Below are positions 16,309-24,406 of a stretch of 64,000 bases of DNA, in pieces. Where the stretch lies: positions 1 through 64,000 of the forward strand of contig JAILHF010000017.1 of NCBI GenBank assembly GCA_024696005.1, in the 5' to 3' direction. Source of the DNA: Lachnospiraceae bacterium. GTDB taxonomy: Bacteria; Bacillota; Clostridia; Lachnospirales; Lachnospiraceae. Numbering within the stretch: the stretch's first letter is position 1; each line of letters starts with the position of its first letter. The position numbers and the translations under genes are program-made. The notes under the pieces were generated by a model. The model made no database searches. It worked only from the letters and a program-made list of their open reading frames with translations, and was not told the DNA's origin.

Positions 16309-17442
16309 ATGGCTAAGAGTTCAAATTATATTTCGGCAAAGGAATCCCGCAGGATCAGCCGCGAAAACCGGCGGATCACGGGCGAGATCGAAAAGAAGCG
16401 CAAGCGCAAACACATTCCCGAGAGCGAGTATGTCACGCAGATGAAGGATCCGGAAAACTGCGTGGAGTTCGATGATGTAAAGACCTATTTCTTTACGGAC
16501 ATCGGTACCGTCAAATCGGTGGACGGCGTGAGCTTTTCGGTCCCGAAGGGCAAGACCGTGGGGATCGTGGGTGAGAGCGGCTGCGGCAAGTCCGTGACCT
16601 CGCTTTCGCTGATGCAGCTGGTGCAGCGTCCCCAGGGACAGACGGTGGGCGGCGAGATCCGTTTCAACACCGGCGAGAAGGTCATCAATGTAGTGAATGC
16701 GCCCGAGAGCGTGATGCGCGAGCTGCGCGGCAACAACATGGCCATGATCTTCCAGGAGCCCATGACCAGCTTGAACCCGGTCTTTCGGATCGGCGCACAG
16801 CTGGATGAGGAGATCGCCCTGCATTTTCCGAAGCTTTCGAAAGAGGAAGTGAAACAGCGCTCGATCGAGATGCTCGGCATGGTCGGCATCGCGAACAAGG
16901 AAGGCGTATACCGCATGTTCCCCCACGAGCTGTCGGGCGGCATGCGGCAGCGTGTGATGATCGCCATGGCCCTTTCCTGCGATCCCAAGCTGATCATCGC
17001 CGACGAACCGACCACGGCGCTGGATGTTACGATACAGGCACAGATCCTGGACCTGCTGCGCGAGCTGAAGGGCCGCATCGGATCCTCGATCATGCTGATC
17101 ACGCACGACCTGGGCGTGGTGGCCGAGATGGCGGACTTTGTGGTGGTCATGTATGCCGGACGCGTGGTGGAACGCGGGACCGCAAGGGACATCTTCAAGG
17201 ATCCTCGCCATCCCTACACCGTGGGCCTGATGAAGAGCAAGCCCGTTGTCGGCAAGCATGTGAAGCACCTGTACTCGATCCCGGGCAGCGTGCCTAACCC
17301 CGTGGACATGCCGGATTACTGTTATTTCCGCGACCGCTGCGAACGCTGCGGGGAGAAATGCCGCGGTGCCTATCCGGAGATGGTGAAGCTCAGCGATACG
17401 CATTATGTGTCCTGCTATCTGCCGGACGAAAAGACGGAATAA
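16309..17442 (+). CDS. Peptide ABC transporter ATP-binding protein, DppD/OppD type
   Basis: A 377-residue ATPase that drives the transporter. Walker A GESGCGKS is at residues 88-95, the Q-loop is MIFQEPMTSLNP, the signature is LSGGMRQRVMIAMAL, and Walker B LIIADEPTTALD follows. The C-terminal oligopeptide-transporter domain carries clustered cysteines (CYFRDRCERCGEKC), which in some homologues bind an Fe-S cluster. The N-terminal 45 residues are a basic, helical extension (ESRRISRENRRITGEIEKKR) not usual in the family. It lies 7 bases after the second permease. Confidence 0.93.
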   Translation: MAKSSNYISAKESRRISRENRRITGEIEKKRKRKHIPESEYVTQMKDPENCVEFDDVKTYFFTDIGTVKSVDGVSFSVPKGKTVGIVGESGCGKSVTSLSLMQLVQRPQGQTVGGEIRFNTGEKVINVVNAPESVMRELRGNNMAMIFQEPMTSLNPVFRIGAQLDEEIALHFPKLSKEEVKQRSIEMLGMVGIANKEGVYRMFPHELSGGMRQRVMIAMALSCDPKLIIADEPTTALDVTIQAQILDLLRELKGRIGSSIMLITHDLGVVAEMADFVVVMYAGRVVERGTARDIFKDPRHPYTVGLMKSKPVVGKHVKHLYSIPGSVPNPVDMPDYCYFRDRCERCGEKCRGAYPEMVKLSDTHYVSCYLPDEKTE

Positions 17443-17493
17443 GGAAGCATTGGGAGTAACTGTTCCTTCGGGAACGGATGATATGGAGACATC

Positions 17494-18462
17494 ATGGAAA
17501 ACGTGATCGAAGTAAAACATCTGAAAAAATATTTTCCGATCAAGGGAGGCTTCTTCGGCGGGGTGACCGGCGAAGTGAAAGCCGTTGACGATATCAGCTT
17601 CACGATCCCCGCGGGCACCACGATGGGCCTGGTGGGCGAGAGCGGCTGCGGCAAGTCCACGACCGGACGCACGATACTGCGCCTGATCGAAAAGACCGAC
17701 GGAGAGATCCTCTTCAAGGGAGAGGATGTATCGGCGATGGACAAGAAGAAACTGCGGGAACTGCGCACGAAGATGCAGATCATCTTCCAGGATCCCTATT
17801 CCTCGCTGTCTCCGCGTCTGCCCGTCGGCGAGATCATCGGCGAAGCCGTGCGCGAGCACAAGCTGGTAGCGCCGGATGAGTATCAGGACTATATCACGAG
17901 CGTCATGAACGACTGCGGCCTGCAGCATTACCACAAGGACCGTTATCCGCACGAGTTCTCCGGCGGACAGCGCCAGAGGATCTGCATCGCGAGGGCACTG
18001 GCCGTGAATCCCGATTTCGTGGTCTGCGACGAGCCCGTGAGTGCGCTGGACGTTTCGATCCAGGCGCAGATCATCAACCTGCTCTGGAAGCTGCAGGAGG
18101 ACAGAAACCTGACCTACCTGTTCATCTCGCATGACCTTTCGGTGGTGGAGCACATCTCCGATTCGCTTGGCGTCATGTACCTGGGCAGCATGGTGGAGAC
18201 CGGCAAGACGAACGACATTTTTGCCGAGCCCCTGCATCCGTATACGCAGGCGCTTTTCTCGGCGATCCCGATGCCGGATCCCGACGCGAAAAAGGAGCGC
18301 ATCATACTGGAAGGCGACATCCCGTCCCCGGCCAACCCGCCTTCGGGCTGCAAGTTCCATACACGCTGCAAGCACTGCATGGAATGCTGCAAGAACGTGG
18401 CGCCCGAGATGAAGGATGTGGGCGGCGGACACTGCGTGTGCTGCCATCTTTACGATAAATAA
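17494..18462 (+). CDS. Peptide ABC transporter ATP-binding protein, DppF/OppF type
   Basis: A 322-residue ATPase partnering the DppD-like protein. Walker A GESGCGKS is at residues 48-55, the Q-loop IIFQDPYSSLSPR, the signature EFSGGQRQRICIARAL, Walker B FVVCDEPVSALD and the H-loop FISHDLSVVEH. The C-terminus again has a Cys-rich stretch, CKFHTRCKHCMECC, then CVCCHLYDK. A small UUCG hairpin (GTTCC-TTCG-GGAAC, about 17462-17475) lies in the 51-base gap before it. It ends the operon, before the hairpin cluster at 18463. Confidence 0.93.
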   Translation: MENVIEVKHLKKYFPIKGGFFGGVTGEVKAVDDISFTIPAGTTMGLVGESGCGKSTTGRTILRLIEKTDGEILFKGEDVSAMDKKKLRELRTKMQIIFQDPYSSLSPRLPVGEIIGEAVREHKLVAPDEYQDYITSVMNDCGLQHYHKDRYPHEFSGGQRQRICIARALAVNPDFVVCDEPVSALDVSIQAQIINLLWKLQEDRNLTYLFISHDLSVVEHISDSLGVMYLGSMVETGKTNDIFAEPLHPYTQALFSAIPMPDPDAKKERIILEGDIPSPANPPSGCKFHTRCKHCMECCKNVAPEMKDVGGGHCVCCHLYDK

Positions 18463-18592
18463 TGCTTCGTTCAGCGGCTTATCACCCGCAGAACGAAGCA
18501 TGCTTGCCGCCATGCTGAATCGGCTTCGCCGATGGGCGGCAAGCTTGCTACTCAAGAAACTGGCCCGTAGCCACGCAGCGGAGTGCGTGGCT
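18463..18592. repeat. Hairpin cluster between transporter operon and membrane protein gene
   Basis: Three consecutive perfect inverted repeats. TGCTTCGTTC (18463-18472) pairs with GAACGAAGCA (18491-18500). GCTTGCCGCC (18502-18511) pairs with GGCGGCAAGC (18535-18544), with an inner ATCGGC-TTC-GCCGAT. AGCCACGCA (18569-18577) pairs with TGCGTGGCT (18584-18592). None has a U run, so simple terminators are unlikely. Structure and some sequence (GCGTGGCTC, CGGGAC) recall 2580-2790. Confidence 0.55.
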
Positions 18593-18612
18593 CGGGACTG
18601 AACAGTGACTAT

Positions 18613-19146
18613 ATGATCGTTAACGACCCTTACAAAAATGATTATGACCACCGCCCTTCGAAAGACAAAAAGGGACGGTTTCGCGATGAGTTTTTTTACA
18701 AAGGGGAGCTGCATAAGATAACGCTTCCGGAGGAAGAGAAGAAGAAGAAGGCGCGCACATGCCTGATCACGGGCATCCTGCAGCTGGCGGCGGCGGTGCT
18801 GCCCGGCCTGGTCGAACATCCTTCCTCACTCGTGCTTTGGGTGACATTGCCGTACGTCTGCATTTTTCTTCCCTGCTTTTATTACATCTTCGGCGCATTG
18901 GAATTCATGTCGAGCGGGATGGAGCTGAGCAGGAGGCAATATGACCACAGTCTGCAGCGCATGGGGAATTCCTCACTGGCGATCGCGGTGCTGGCAGTGA
19001 TCGCGATGCTGGCCGGCCTGATCCGGATGATCGGGCATTTTGAGCCCTCGGAACTTTTGTATCTGGTGGCATTCATACCGATCTTTCCTCTGCTTTTGAC
19101 AAGGCCCTGGAAAAAGATCGATCAGGAAAACAAGAAACAGGAATGA
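18613..19146 (+). CDS. Small four-helix membrane protein of unknown function
   Basis: A 177-residue protein starting MIVNDPYKNDYDHRP. An earlier in-frame ATG at 18583 falls within the hairpin cluster, so I prefer 18613, although no strong ribosome binding site is seen. A charged N-terminus (RPSKDKKGRFRDEFFYKGEL and EEEKKKKAR) precedes helices around residues 50-66, 72-95, 120-143 and 148-163, ending in a charged tail KKIDQENKKQE. I do not recognise a family. It ends 14 bases before malic enzyme, so it may be co-transcribed with the carbon-metabolism genes. Confidence 0.65.
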   Translation: MIVNDPYKNDYDHRPSKDKKGRFRDEFFYKGELHKITLPEEEKKKKARTCLITGILQLAAAVLPGLVEHPSSLVLWVTLPYVCIFLPCFYYIFGALEFMSSGMELSRRQYDHSLQRMGNSSLAIAVLAVIAMLAGLIRMIGHFEPSELLYLVAFIPIFPLLLTRPWKKIDQENKKQE

Positions 19147-19160
19147 ACGGAGGAAAAGAA

Positions 19161-20333
19161 ATGGATTACGGAAAGATCGCAATGGAGAAACACGCGGAGT
19201 GGAAGGGCAAGCTGGAGATCAAATGCCGCGCGGCGGTGGACAGCTCCGAAGCCCTGAGCATCGCCTATACCCCGGGTGTGGCGCAGCCCTGCCTGGAGAT
19301 ACAGAAGGACGTCAACAAGAGTTATGAGCTGACCAGAAGATGGAATACCGTGGCCGTGGTAACGGACGGCACCGCGGTCCTGGGCCTGGGTGATATCGGA
19401 CCGGAAGCAGGCATGCCCGTCATGGAAGGAAAATGCGTGCTCTTCAAGGCTTTCGGTGATGTGGACGCGATCCCCCTCTGCATCCGTTCCAAGGATGTGG
19501 ACGAGATCGTTAATACCGTGCGTCTGCTGGCGGGCTCTTTCGGCGGCGTGAACCTCGAGGACATCTCGGCGCCCCGCTGCTTCGAGATCGAGCGAAAGCT
19601 CAAGGAATGCTGCGACATTCCGATCTTCCACGATGACCAGCACGGAACGGCCGTGATCACGCTGGCCGGCCTGATGAACGCGCTCAAGGTCGTGGGCAAG
19701 AAGATCGAGGATGTAAAGATCGTGACCTCCGGCGCAGGTGCCGCGGGCATCGCGATCATAAAGCTTTTGATGGCCATGGGCCTGAAGAAGGTGATCATGA
19801 CTGACCGTCAGGGTGCGATCTATGAAGGCCGTGACGGCCTTAATCCGATCAAGGAGGAAATGGCGCGGATCACCAACCGCGACATGGAAAAGGGAACGCT
19901 TGCGGACGTGATCAAAGGCGCGGACGTGTTCATCGGCGTATCCGCTCCGGGAACGCTCACGCAGGACATGGTGCGCAGCATGGCGAAGGATCCGATCGTG
20001 TTTGCCTGCGCGAATCCCACGCCCGAGATCTTCCCCGACGAGGCGAAGGCAGCCGGCGCGGCTGTGGTGTCCACGGGACGCAGCGACTATCCCAACCAGG
20101 TGAACAACGTGCTCTGCTTCCCCGGCATCTTCCGCGGGGCGCTGGATGTGCGTGCGAGCGATATCAACGACGCGATGAAGATCGCGGCGGCAAAGGCACT
20201 GGCTTCCCTGATCCCGGATGACGAGCTTTCGGCGGAAAACATCCTTCCGAAGGCCTTTGATCCCAGGGTGAAGGATGCCGTGGCGGCGGCAGCGGCAAAG
20301 GCTGCCATCGAGAGCGGGGTAGCCCGCATTTAG
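19161..20333 (+). CDS. Malic enzyme (oxaloacetate-decarboxylating malate dehydrogenase)
   Basis: A 390-residue enzyme converting malate to pyruvate and CO2 with reduction of NAD(P). The catalytic Tyr region is IAYTPGVAQPC. DGTAVLGLGDIGPEAG and VLFKAFGDVDAIPLC carry the substrate and Lys site. The metal-binding site is IFHDDQHGTA and the dinucleotide fold is VTSGAGAAGIAI. The short form lacks the phosphotransacetylase-like tail of MaeB. The ATG at 19161 follows GGAGG at 19148, while the ATG at 19143 overlaps the previous stop and lacks a binding site. Downstream POR genes make its product a direct substrate for the next step. Confidence 0.93.
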   Translation: MDYGKIAMEKHAEWKGKLEIKCRAAVDSSEALSIAYTPGVAQPCLEIQKDVNKSYELTRRWNTVAVVTDGTAVLGLGDIGPEAGMPVMEGKCVLFKAFGDVDAIPLCIRSKDVDEIVNTVRLLAGSFGGVNLEDISAPRCFEIERKLKECCDIPIFHDDQHGTAVITLAGLMNALKVVGKKIEDVKIVTSGAGAAGIAIIKLLMAMGLKKVIMTDRQGAIYEGRDGLNPIKEEMARITNRDMEKGTLADVIKGADVFIGVSAPGTLTQDMVRSMAKDPIVFACANPTPEIFPDEAKAAGAAVVSTGRSDYPNQVNNVLCFPGIFRGALDVRASDINDAMKIAAAKALASLIPDDELSAENILPKAFDPRVKDAVAAAAAKAAIESGVARI

Positions 20334-20345
20334 GGAGGTAAAGAA

Positions 20346-20849
20346 ATGAAAGCAGCGAAATCCGGTTCTTTGATCTCACTTATCGTAATGGGCGGCGTGG
20401 GTCTGCTGCTCTTTCTCTTCCCGGGCTGGTCTCTGGAACTGGTCGTCAAGATCCTGGGGATCGGTCTTCTGATCTTCGGAGCGGTCGGCCTGATCTCGGC
20501 CGTGATGCAGAAGCGTTTCGGAGCTTCCGACATCGCGGATCTGGTGGGAAAGATCGTTGCGCTGGTGGTGGGACTGATCTGCCTCTTCCGTCCCGGAACG
20601 GTAACGGGGCTCTTCAATCTGGTCCTGGGCGTGCTGGTCATCTGGCACAGCATCTCGAACCTTCTCGGCGCGCTGGATATCCGGAAGCTGGATCAGAAGT
20701 GGCAGGCGCCTCTGCTGCTTTCGATCATCGGCATCATCGCGGGCATCCTCATCATCACGGGCGTTTTCGGAGCCCTGGTGATACGGATCGCGGGCCTGAT
20801 CCTGATCTACAATGCTGTCGTAGGCGTATGGGTGGAAGCAAAGAGGTGA
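20346..20849 (+). CDS. DUF308 (HdeD-like) membrane protein
   Basis: A 167-residue, almost entirely hydrophobic protein with six predicted helices in three pairs, each with the small-residue and glycine patterning of the DUF308 repeat (LIVMGGVGLLLFLFPGW, VVGLICLFRPGTVTGLFNLV, IIGIIAGILIITGVFG). HdeD-type proteins help with acid stress in enterobacteria, but the role in Firmicutes is not known. It lies 12 bases after malic enzyme and 4 bases before the YGPP-repeat gene, so all three are probably one transcript. Confidence 0.8.
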   Translation: MKAAKSGSLISLIVMGGVGLLLFLFPGWSLELVVKILGIGLLIFGAVGLISAVMQKRFGASDIADLVGKIVALVVGLICLFRPGTVTGLFNLVLGVLVIWHSISNLLGALDIRKLDQKWQAPLLLSIIGIIAGILIITGVFGALVIRIAGLILIYNAVVGVWVEAKR

Positions 20850-20853
20850 TGTC

Positions 20854-21306
20854 ATGAAGATTTCGCGCAGAAAAGCACTTCTTTTGGGACTGGCAGCCAC
20901 AACGCTGTTTCAGGCGGGCGGCTGTGAGAGCAACAGGGCAGAAGCTGTTTACGGCCCTCCCGAGTGGTTCAACAGCGGGAACAACATGGATGACGACGTC
21001 TACGGGCCTCCCGAGTGGACCGAGCCCGAGCCTGAGGACAACGCGCCGGATACGGTCTACGGGCCGCCCGAGTGGTTCGAGCCCGAGAACAATGTGGAGG
21101 AAGATGTCTACGGCCCGCCCGAATGGTTTGACGGGACAGATGAGGATGAGCCGGATGATCCGGACGCGGTTTCCGAAAACGAGGCTGTCTCCGAAAACGA
21201 AGCGGAGCAGAAGGATGCCGTGAATGAGACGGAAGGCCTTGAGCTCGAACAGAACATGCAGCCGGTCGTTTACGGCCCGCCCGAAGACTTCGGGAACAAT
21301 GATTAA
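20854..21306 (+). CDS. Secreted lipoprotein-like protein with five VYGPPE repeats
   Basis: A 150-residue protein. The N-terminus MKISRRKALLLGLAATTLFQ has a twin-arginine and a hydrophobic stretch, followed by AGGC with Cys24, a weak lipobox. The mature part is highly acidic and holds five copies of VYGPPE: VYGPPEWF at 32-39, VYGPPEWT at 49-56, VYGPPEWF at 68-75 and 85-92, and VYGPPEDF at 139-146. Spacing is 17-19 residues for the first four, with Asp/Glu/Asn-rich linkers, and a SENEA direct repeat lies near residues 107-116. I do not know the function. The regular aromatic-proline motif could bind a cell-wall or metal ligand, or be a substrate for modification. No radical SAM or peptidase gene is adjacent. 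Confidence 0.75.
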   Translation: MKISRRKALLLGLAATTLFQAGGCESNRAEAVYGPPEWFNSGNNMDDDVYGPPEWTEPEPEDNAPDTVYGPPEWFEPENNVEEDVYGPPEWFDGTDEDEPDDPDAVSENEAVSENEAEQKDAVNETEGLELEQNMQPVVYGPPEDFGNND

Positions 21307-21324
21307 ACGGATGGAGAAAGAGAA

Positions 21325-21900
21325 ATGAGTGATATGATCGAGATCCGCTGGCACGGACGCGGAGGCCAGGGGGCCAAGACCGCAAGCCAGCTGCTTGCGG
21401 ATGCCGCTTTCATGGCGGGAAAATTTGTACAGAGCTTTCCGGAGTACGGTCCGGAACGTTCGGGTGCGCCGATCACGGCGTACAACCGCATTTCGGACGA
21501 ACGCTGCAGCGTGCATTCCAATATCTACGATCCCGATTTTGTCGCGGTCGTGGACGAGACGCTGCTCGAGAGTGTGGATGTGTGCGCGGGCCTGAAGGAG
21601 AACGGTGCCGTCATCATCAATTCGGAGAAAAGCCCGGAAGAGCTGGTTAAGCACCTGCGCGGCTATTGCGGCAGAGTGTGCACGATCAACGCGAGGGAGA
21701 TCTCGATGCGCAACCTCGGGGCCTATTTCCCCAACACGCCGATGCTTGCGGCAGTGGTGGCGGTAAGCGGCTGCGTGGAGCGTGAACAGTTCCTTCAGGA
21801 CATGGAGAGCTCCTACCGGCATAAATTCGCGAAAAAACCCCAGGTGGTCGAGGGCAACCTCAAGTGCCTGCGGGAAGCTATGAATGAGGTAAAAGGATGA
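21325..21900 (+). CDS. porC: 2-oxoacid:ferredoxin oxidoreductase, gamma subunit
   Basis: A 191-residue subunit of pyruvate:ferredoxin oxidoreductase, MSDMIEIRWHGRGGQGAKTASQLLADAA. The GRGGQG motif is the family signature, followed by SFPEYGPERSGAPITAYNRIS. The C-terminal NLGAYFPNTPMLAAVVAV is also conserved. The complex oxidises pyruvate and CoA to acetyl-CoA, CO2 and reduced ferredoxin. It overlaps porD by 4 bases. A related branched-chain oxoacid enzyme remains possible. Confidence 0.9.
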   Translation: MSDMIEIRWHGRGGQGAKTASQLLADAAFMAGKFVQSFPEYGPERSGAPITAYNRISDERCSVHSNIYDPDFVAVVDETLLESVDVCAGLKENGAVIINSEKSPEELVKHLRGYCGRVCTINAREISMRNLGAYFPNTPMLAAVVAVSGCVEREQFLQDMESSYRHKFAKKPQVVEGNLKCLREAMNEVKG

Positions 21901-22199
21901 AAAAAGCAGCAGAGATCAATGAGCAGATCCCCTGGCAGGATCTGACAACGGGATGCGAGATCTACGAGCCGGGCACCTCGCGTCTGACAAAGACCGGTGA
22001 ATGGCGCAGCCGCACGCCGGTATGGGATAAGGAAAAGTGCAAGCAGTGCGTGCTCTGCGCACCTTTCTGCCCGGATGCTTCGATCCCCGTGGAAGACGGG
22101 AGACGCGGCGATTTTGACTACGATCATTGCAAGGGTTGCGGTATCTGCATCAATGCCTGTCCCTTCGACGCGATCCACTGGAAGGAGGACGAGGCATGA
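21897..22199 (+). CDS. porD: 2-oxoacid:ferredoxin oxidoreductase, delta (ferredoxin-like) subunit
   Basis: A 100-residue subunit with two 4Fe-4S clusters from CxxCxxCxxxCP motifs: CKQCVLCAPFCP and CKGCGICINACP. The N-terminus contains WQDLTTGCEIYEPG, as in PorD. It carries electrons from the catalytic subunits to ferredoxin. It overlaps both neighbours by 4 bases (ATGA), so the four subunits are translated together. Confidence 0.93.
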   Translation: MKKAAEINEQIPWQDLTTGCEIYEPGTSRLTKTGEWRSRTPVWDKEKCKQCVLCAPFCPDASIPVEDGRRGDFDYDHCKGCGICINACPFDAIHWKEDEA

Positions 22200-23380
22200 G
22201 CATCAGGGAAAGACTTTCCGGAAATGAGGCCATCGCGACTGCGATGCGCCAGATCGATCCGGATGTGTTCGCGATGTTTCCGATCACGCCGTCTACCGAG
22301 ATCCCGCAGTACTATGCGCAGTATGTGGCGGACGGCAGGGTACATACGGAATTCATCACGGTGGAGAGTGAGCATTCCTCCCTTTCCGCCTGCCTGGGAG
22401 CGGAAGCTGCCGGCTGCCGTGCGGTAACGGCCACGTCTTCCGCGGGGCTTTCCTACATGAACGAGGTCCTTTATGTGGCGGCTTCGGCGCGTCAGCCCAT
22501 CGTGCTGGCAGTGGCCTGCCGTGCGCTCACGGGCCCGATCAACATCAATCACGATTATTCCGATTCGATGGCGGAGAGGGATTCCGGTTTCATCCAGCTT
22601 TACGCCGAGAACAACCAGGAAGTGTATGACAACTATCTGCAGGCGCACCGCATCGCGGAGCACCCGGATGTGCGTCTTCCGCTGATGGTCTGCGAGGACG
22701 GCTTCATCACCTCCCACGCCATCGAGAACATCGAGCTGGAAGAGGATGATGCCGTAAAGAAATTTGTGGGTGAGTATCATCCCGAGCATTACCTTCTGAA
22801 CAAGAATGAGCCTCTGGCCGTGGGACCTTACGGTGTGAGCGGCTATTACATGGAAGCCCGCGTGGCGCAGGCACAGGCCATGAAGAATGCGAAGCAGGTG
22901 ATCCTGGACGTTGCAGCGGACTTCGAGAAGACCTTCGGAAGAAAGTACGGCTTCTTTGAGGAATACCGCATGGAAGACGCCGAGATCGCGATGGTGATCA
23001 TGGGAAGCAGTGCCGGCACGGCACGCGCTGCCGTGGACCAGCTGCGCAGCGAAGGCGTGAAGGCGGGCGTGATCAAGCTGCGCGTCTTCCGTCCTTTCCC
23101 CGGAGAGGAACTGGCGGCTGCACTGGCCGGCTGCAAGGCTGTGGCCGTGATGGACAAGAGCGAAGGCTTTTCCGCCTGCGGAGGTCCGCTCTTTGCCGAG
23201 ACGGCGGGTGCCTGCATCAACATGGAAAAGCGTCCCCGCATCATCGACATCGTGTTCGGCCTGGGCGGAAGAGACTTTACGGTTGCAGCGGCGCGCGGCG
23301 TTTTCGAACGCCTGAAGGGGATCGCTGCCGGCGGAGAGCTCGGTCCGGTCTATACGCACATGGGACAGAGGGAAAGATAA
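22196..23380 (+). CDS. porA: 2-oxoacid:ferredoxin oxidoreductase, alpha subunit
   Basis: A 394-residue subunit starting MSIRERLSGNEAIATAMRQ at the ATG overlapping the porD stop; a longer open frame from 22127 runs inside porD and is ignored. Conserved features are MFPITPSTEIPQYY, EHSSLSACLGAEAAGCRA, TATSSAGLSYM and IVLAVACRALTGPININHDYSD, which match PorA of pyruvate:ferredoxin oxidoreductases. The C-terminal domain (IKLRVFRPFPGEELAAAL) is the transketolase-like domain II. It is cytoplasmic. Confidence 0.93.
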   Translation: MSIRERLSGNEAIATAMRQIDPDVFAMFPITPSTEIPQYYAQYVADGRVHTEFITVESEHSSLSACLGAEAAGCRAVTATSSAGLSYMNEVLYVAASARQPIVLAVACRALTGPININHDYSDSMAERDSGFIQLYAENNQEVYDNYLQAHRIAEHPDVRLPLMVCEDGFITSHAIENIELEEDDAVKKFVGEYHPEHYLLNKNEPLAVGPYGVSGYYMEARVAQAQAMKNAKQVILDVAADFEKTFGRKYGFFEEYRMEDAEIAMVIMGSSAGTARAAVDQLRSEGVKAGVIKLRVFRPFPGEELAAALAGCKAVAVMDKSEGFSACGGPLFAETAGACINMEKRPRIIDIVFGLGGRDFTVAAARGVFERLKGIAAGGELGPVYTHMGQRER

Positions 23381-23445
23381 GAGCGCGGCGCCACCGGAAA
23401 ATGCTCCGGTATCTGCGGCATCAGTGAATAAAGAAGGGTTGAACA

Positions 23446-24381
23446 ATGGCATACAATTTAAAAACGGAAATGAATAAAGCCGAGCGCTTTCATGCAGGTC
23501 ACCGTCTGTGCGCGGGCTGCGGCGCCGGCATCGTCTGCCGTGCGATGATGCGCGCGGTCAGGGAAGGGGACCGTGCCGTGATCTGCAACGCCACGGGCTG
23601 CCTGGAGGTATCGTCCTTTCAGTATCCCTTTACGGCATGGGAAGACAGCTACATCCACACGGCTTTTGAAAACGCCTCGGCCACGGCCAGCGGTGTGGAA
23701 GCCGCGATGAAGGTGATGCAGCGCACGGGCCGTCTGGATCCGGAGGAAAAGATCAAGATCCTTGCCATCGGCGGGGACGGCGGCACCTATGACATCGGTT
23801 TCCAGTCTCTTTCAGGTGCACTGGAACGCGGTCACGATTTCACCTATTTCTGCTATGACAACAACGCATACATGAACACGGGCACGCAGCGCTCTTCCGC
23901 GACGCCGCGTTTCGCTTCTGCCACCACCACCCCTGCCGGGATCGAGAGCGTGGGCAAGAAGCAGAACCAGAAGGACCTTACGCAGATCGTTGTCATGCAC
24001 GGCTCTCCCTATGTCGCGCAGACCACGCTCTTCGGCAACATGAAGGACTTTCACGAAAAGGCGCAGCGCGCGATCTATACCGAGGGCGCTACCTTTGTGA
24101 ATGTGCTCACGCCCTGCCCGCGGGGCTGGCAGTATCCGGCGGAGGATCTGATCGCGATCTGCAGGGCCGCCATCGATACCTGCGTATGGCCGCTTTACGA
24201 GGTGGTGGACGGCGAGTACCGCCTTACCTACGAACCGAAGAAGAAGCTTCCGGTAGAGGAGTTCATGCGCAGGCAGGGCCGTTTCAAGCACTGCTTCGCG
24301 AAGGGCAACGAGTGGACCATCGAAGCCGCGCAGGAATATGTGGACAAGAAGTGGGAAGAACTGCTGAACAAGTGCAAGTGA
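23446..24381 (+). CDS. porB: 2-oxoacid:ferredoxin oxidoreductase, beta (TPP-binding) subunit
   Basis: A 311-residue catalytic subunit. It binds thiamine diphosphate and magnesium through GDGGTYDIG and DNNAYMNTG, and has the N-terminal CAGCGAGIVCRAM motif with further Cys in ATGCLEV for the proximal Fe-S cluster. The C-terminus FKHCFAKGNEWTIEAAQEYVD is typical. A 65-base gap with a weak hairpin (ACCGG..CCGGT) separates it from porA. Confidence 0.93.
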   Translation: MAYNLKTEMNKAERFHAGHRLCAGCGAGIVCRAMMRAVREGDRAVICNATGCLEVSSFQYPFTAWEDSYIHTAFENASATASGVEAAMKVMQRTGRLDPEEKIKILAIGGDGGTYDIGFQSLSGALERGHDFTYFCYDNNAYMNTGTQRSSATPRFASATTTPAGIESVGKKQNQKDLTQIVVMHGSPYVAQTTLFGNMKDFHEKAQRAIYTEGATFVNVLTPCPRGWQYPAEDLIAICRAAIDTCVWPLYEVVDGEYRLTYEPKKKLPVEEFMRRQGRFKHCFAKGNEWTIEAAQEYVDKKWEELLNKCK

Positions 24382-24406
24382 GCAGAGTGAAAAAGGGGGT
24401 TAACGC

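Noticed and set aside
22127-22195. Longer start of the POR alpha gene
   Set aside because: It would read through the ferredoxin domain of porD in another frame; the ATG overlapping the porD stop fits the family start.
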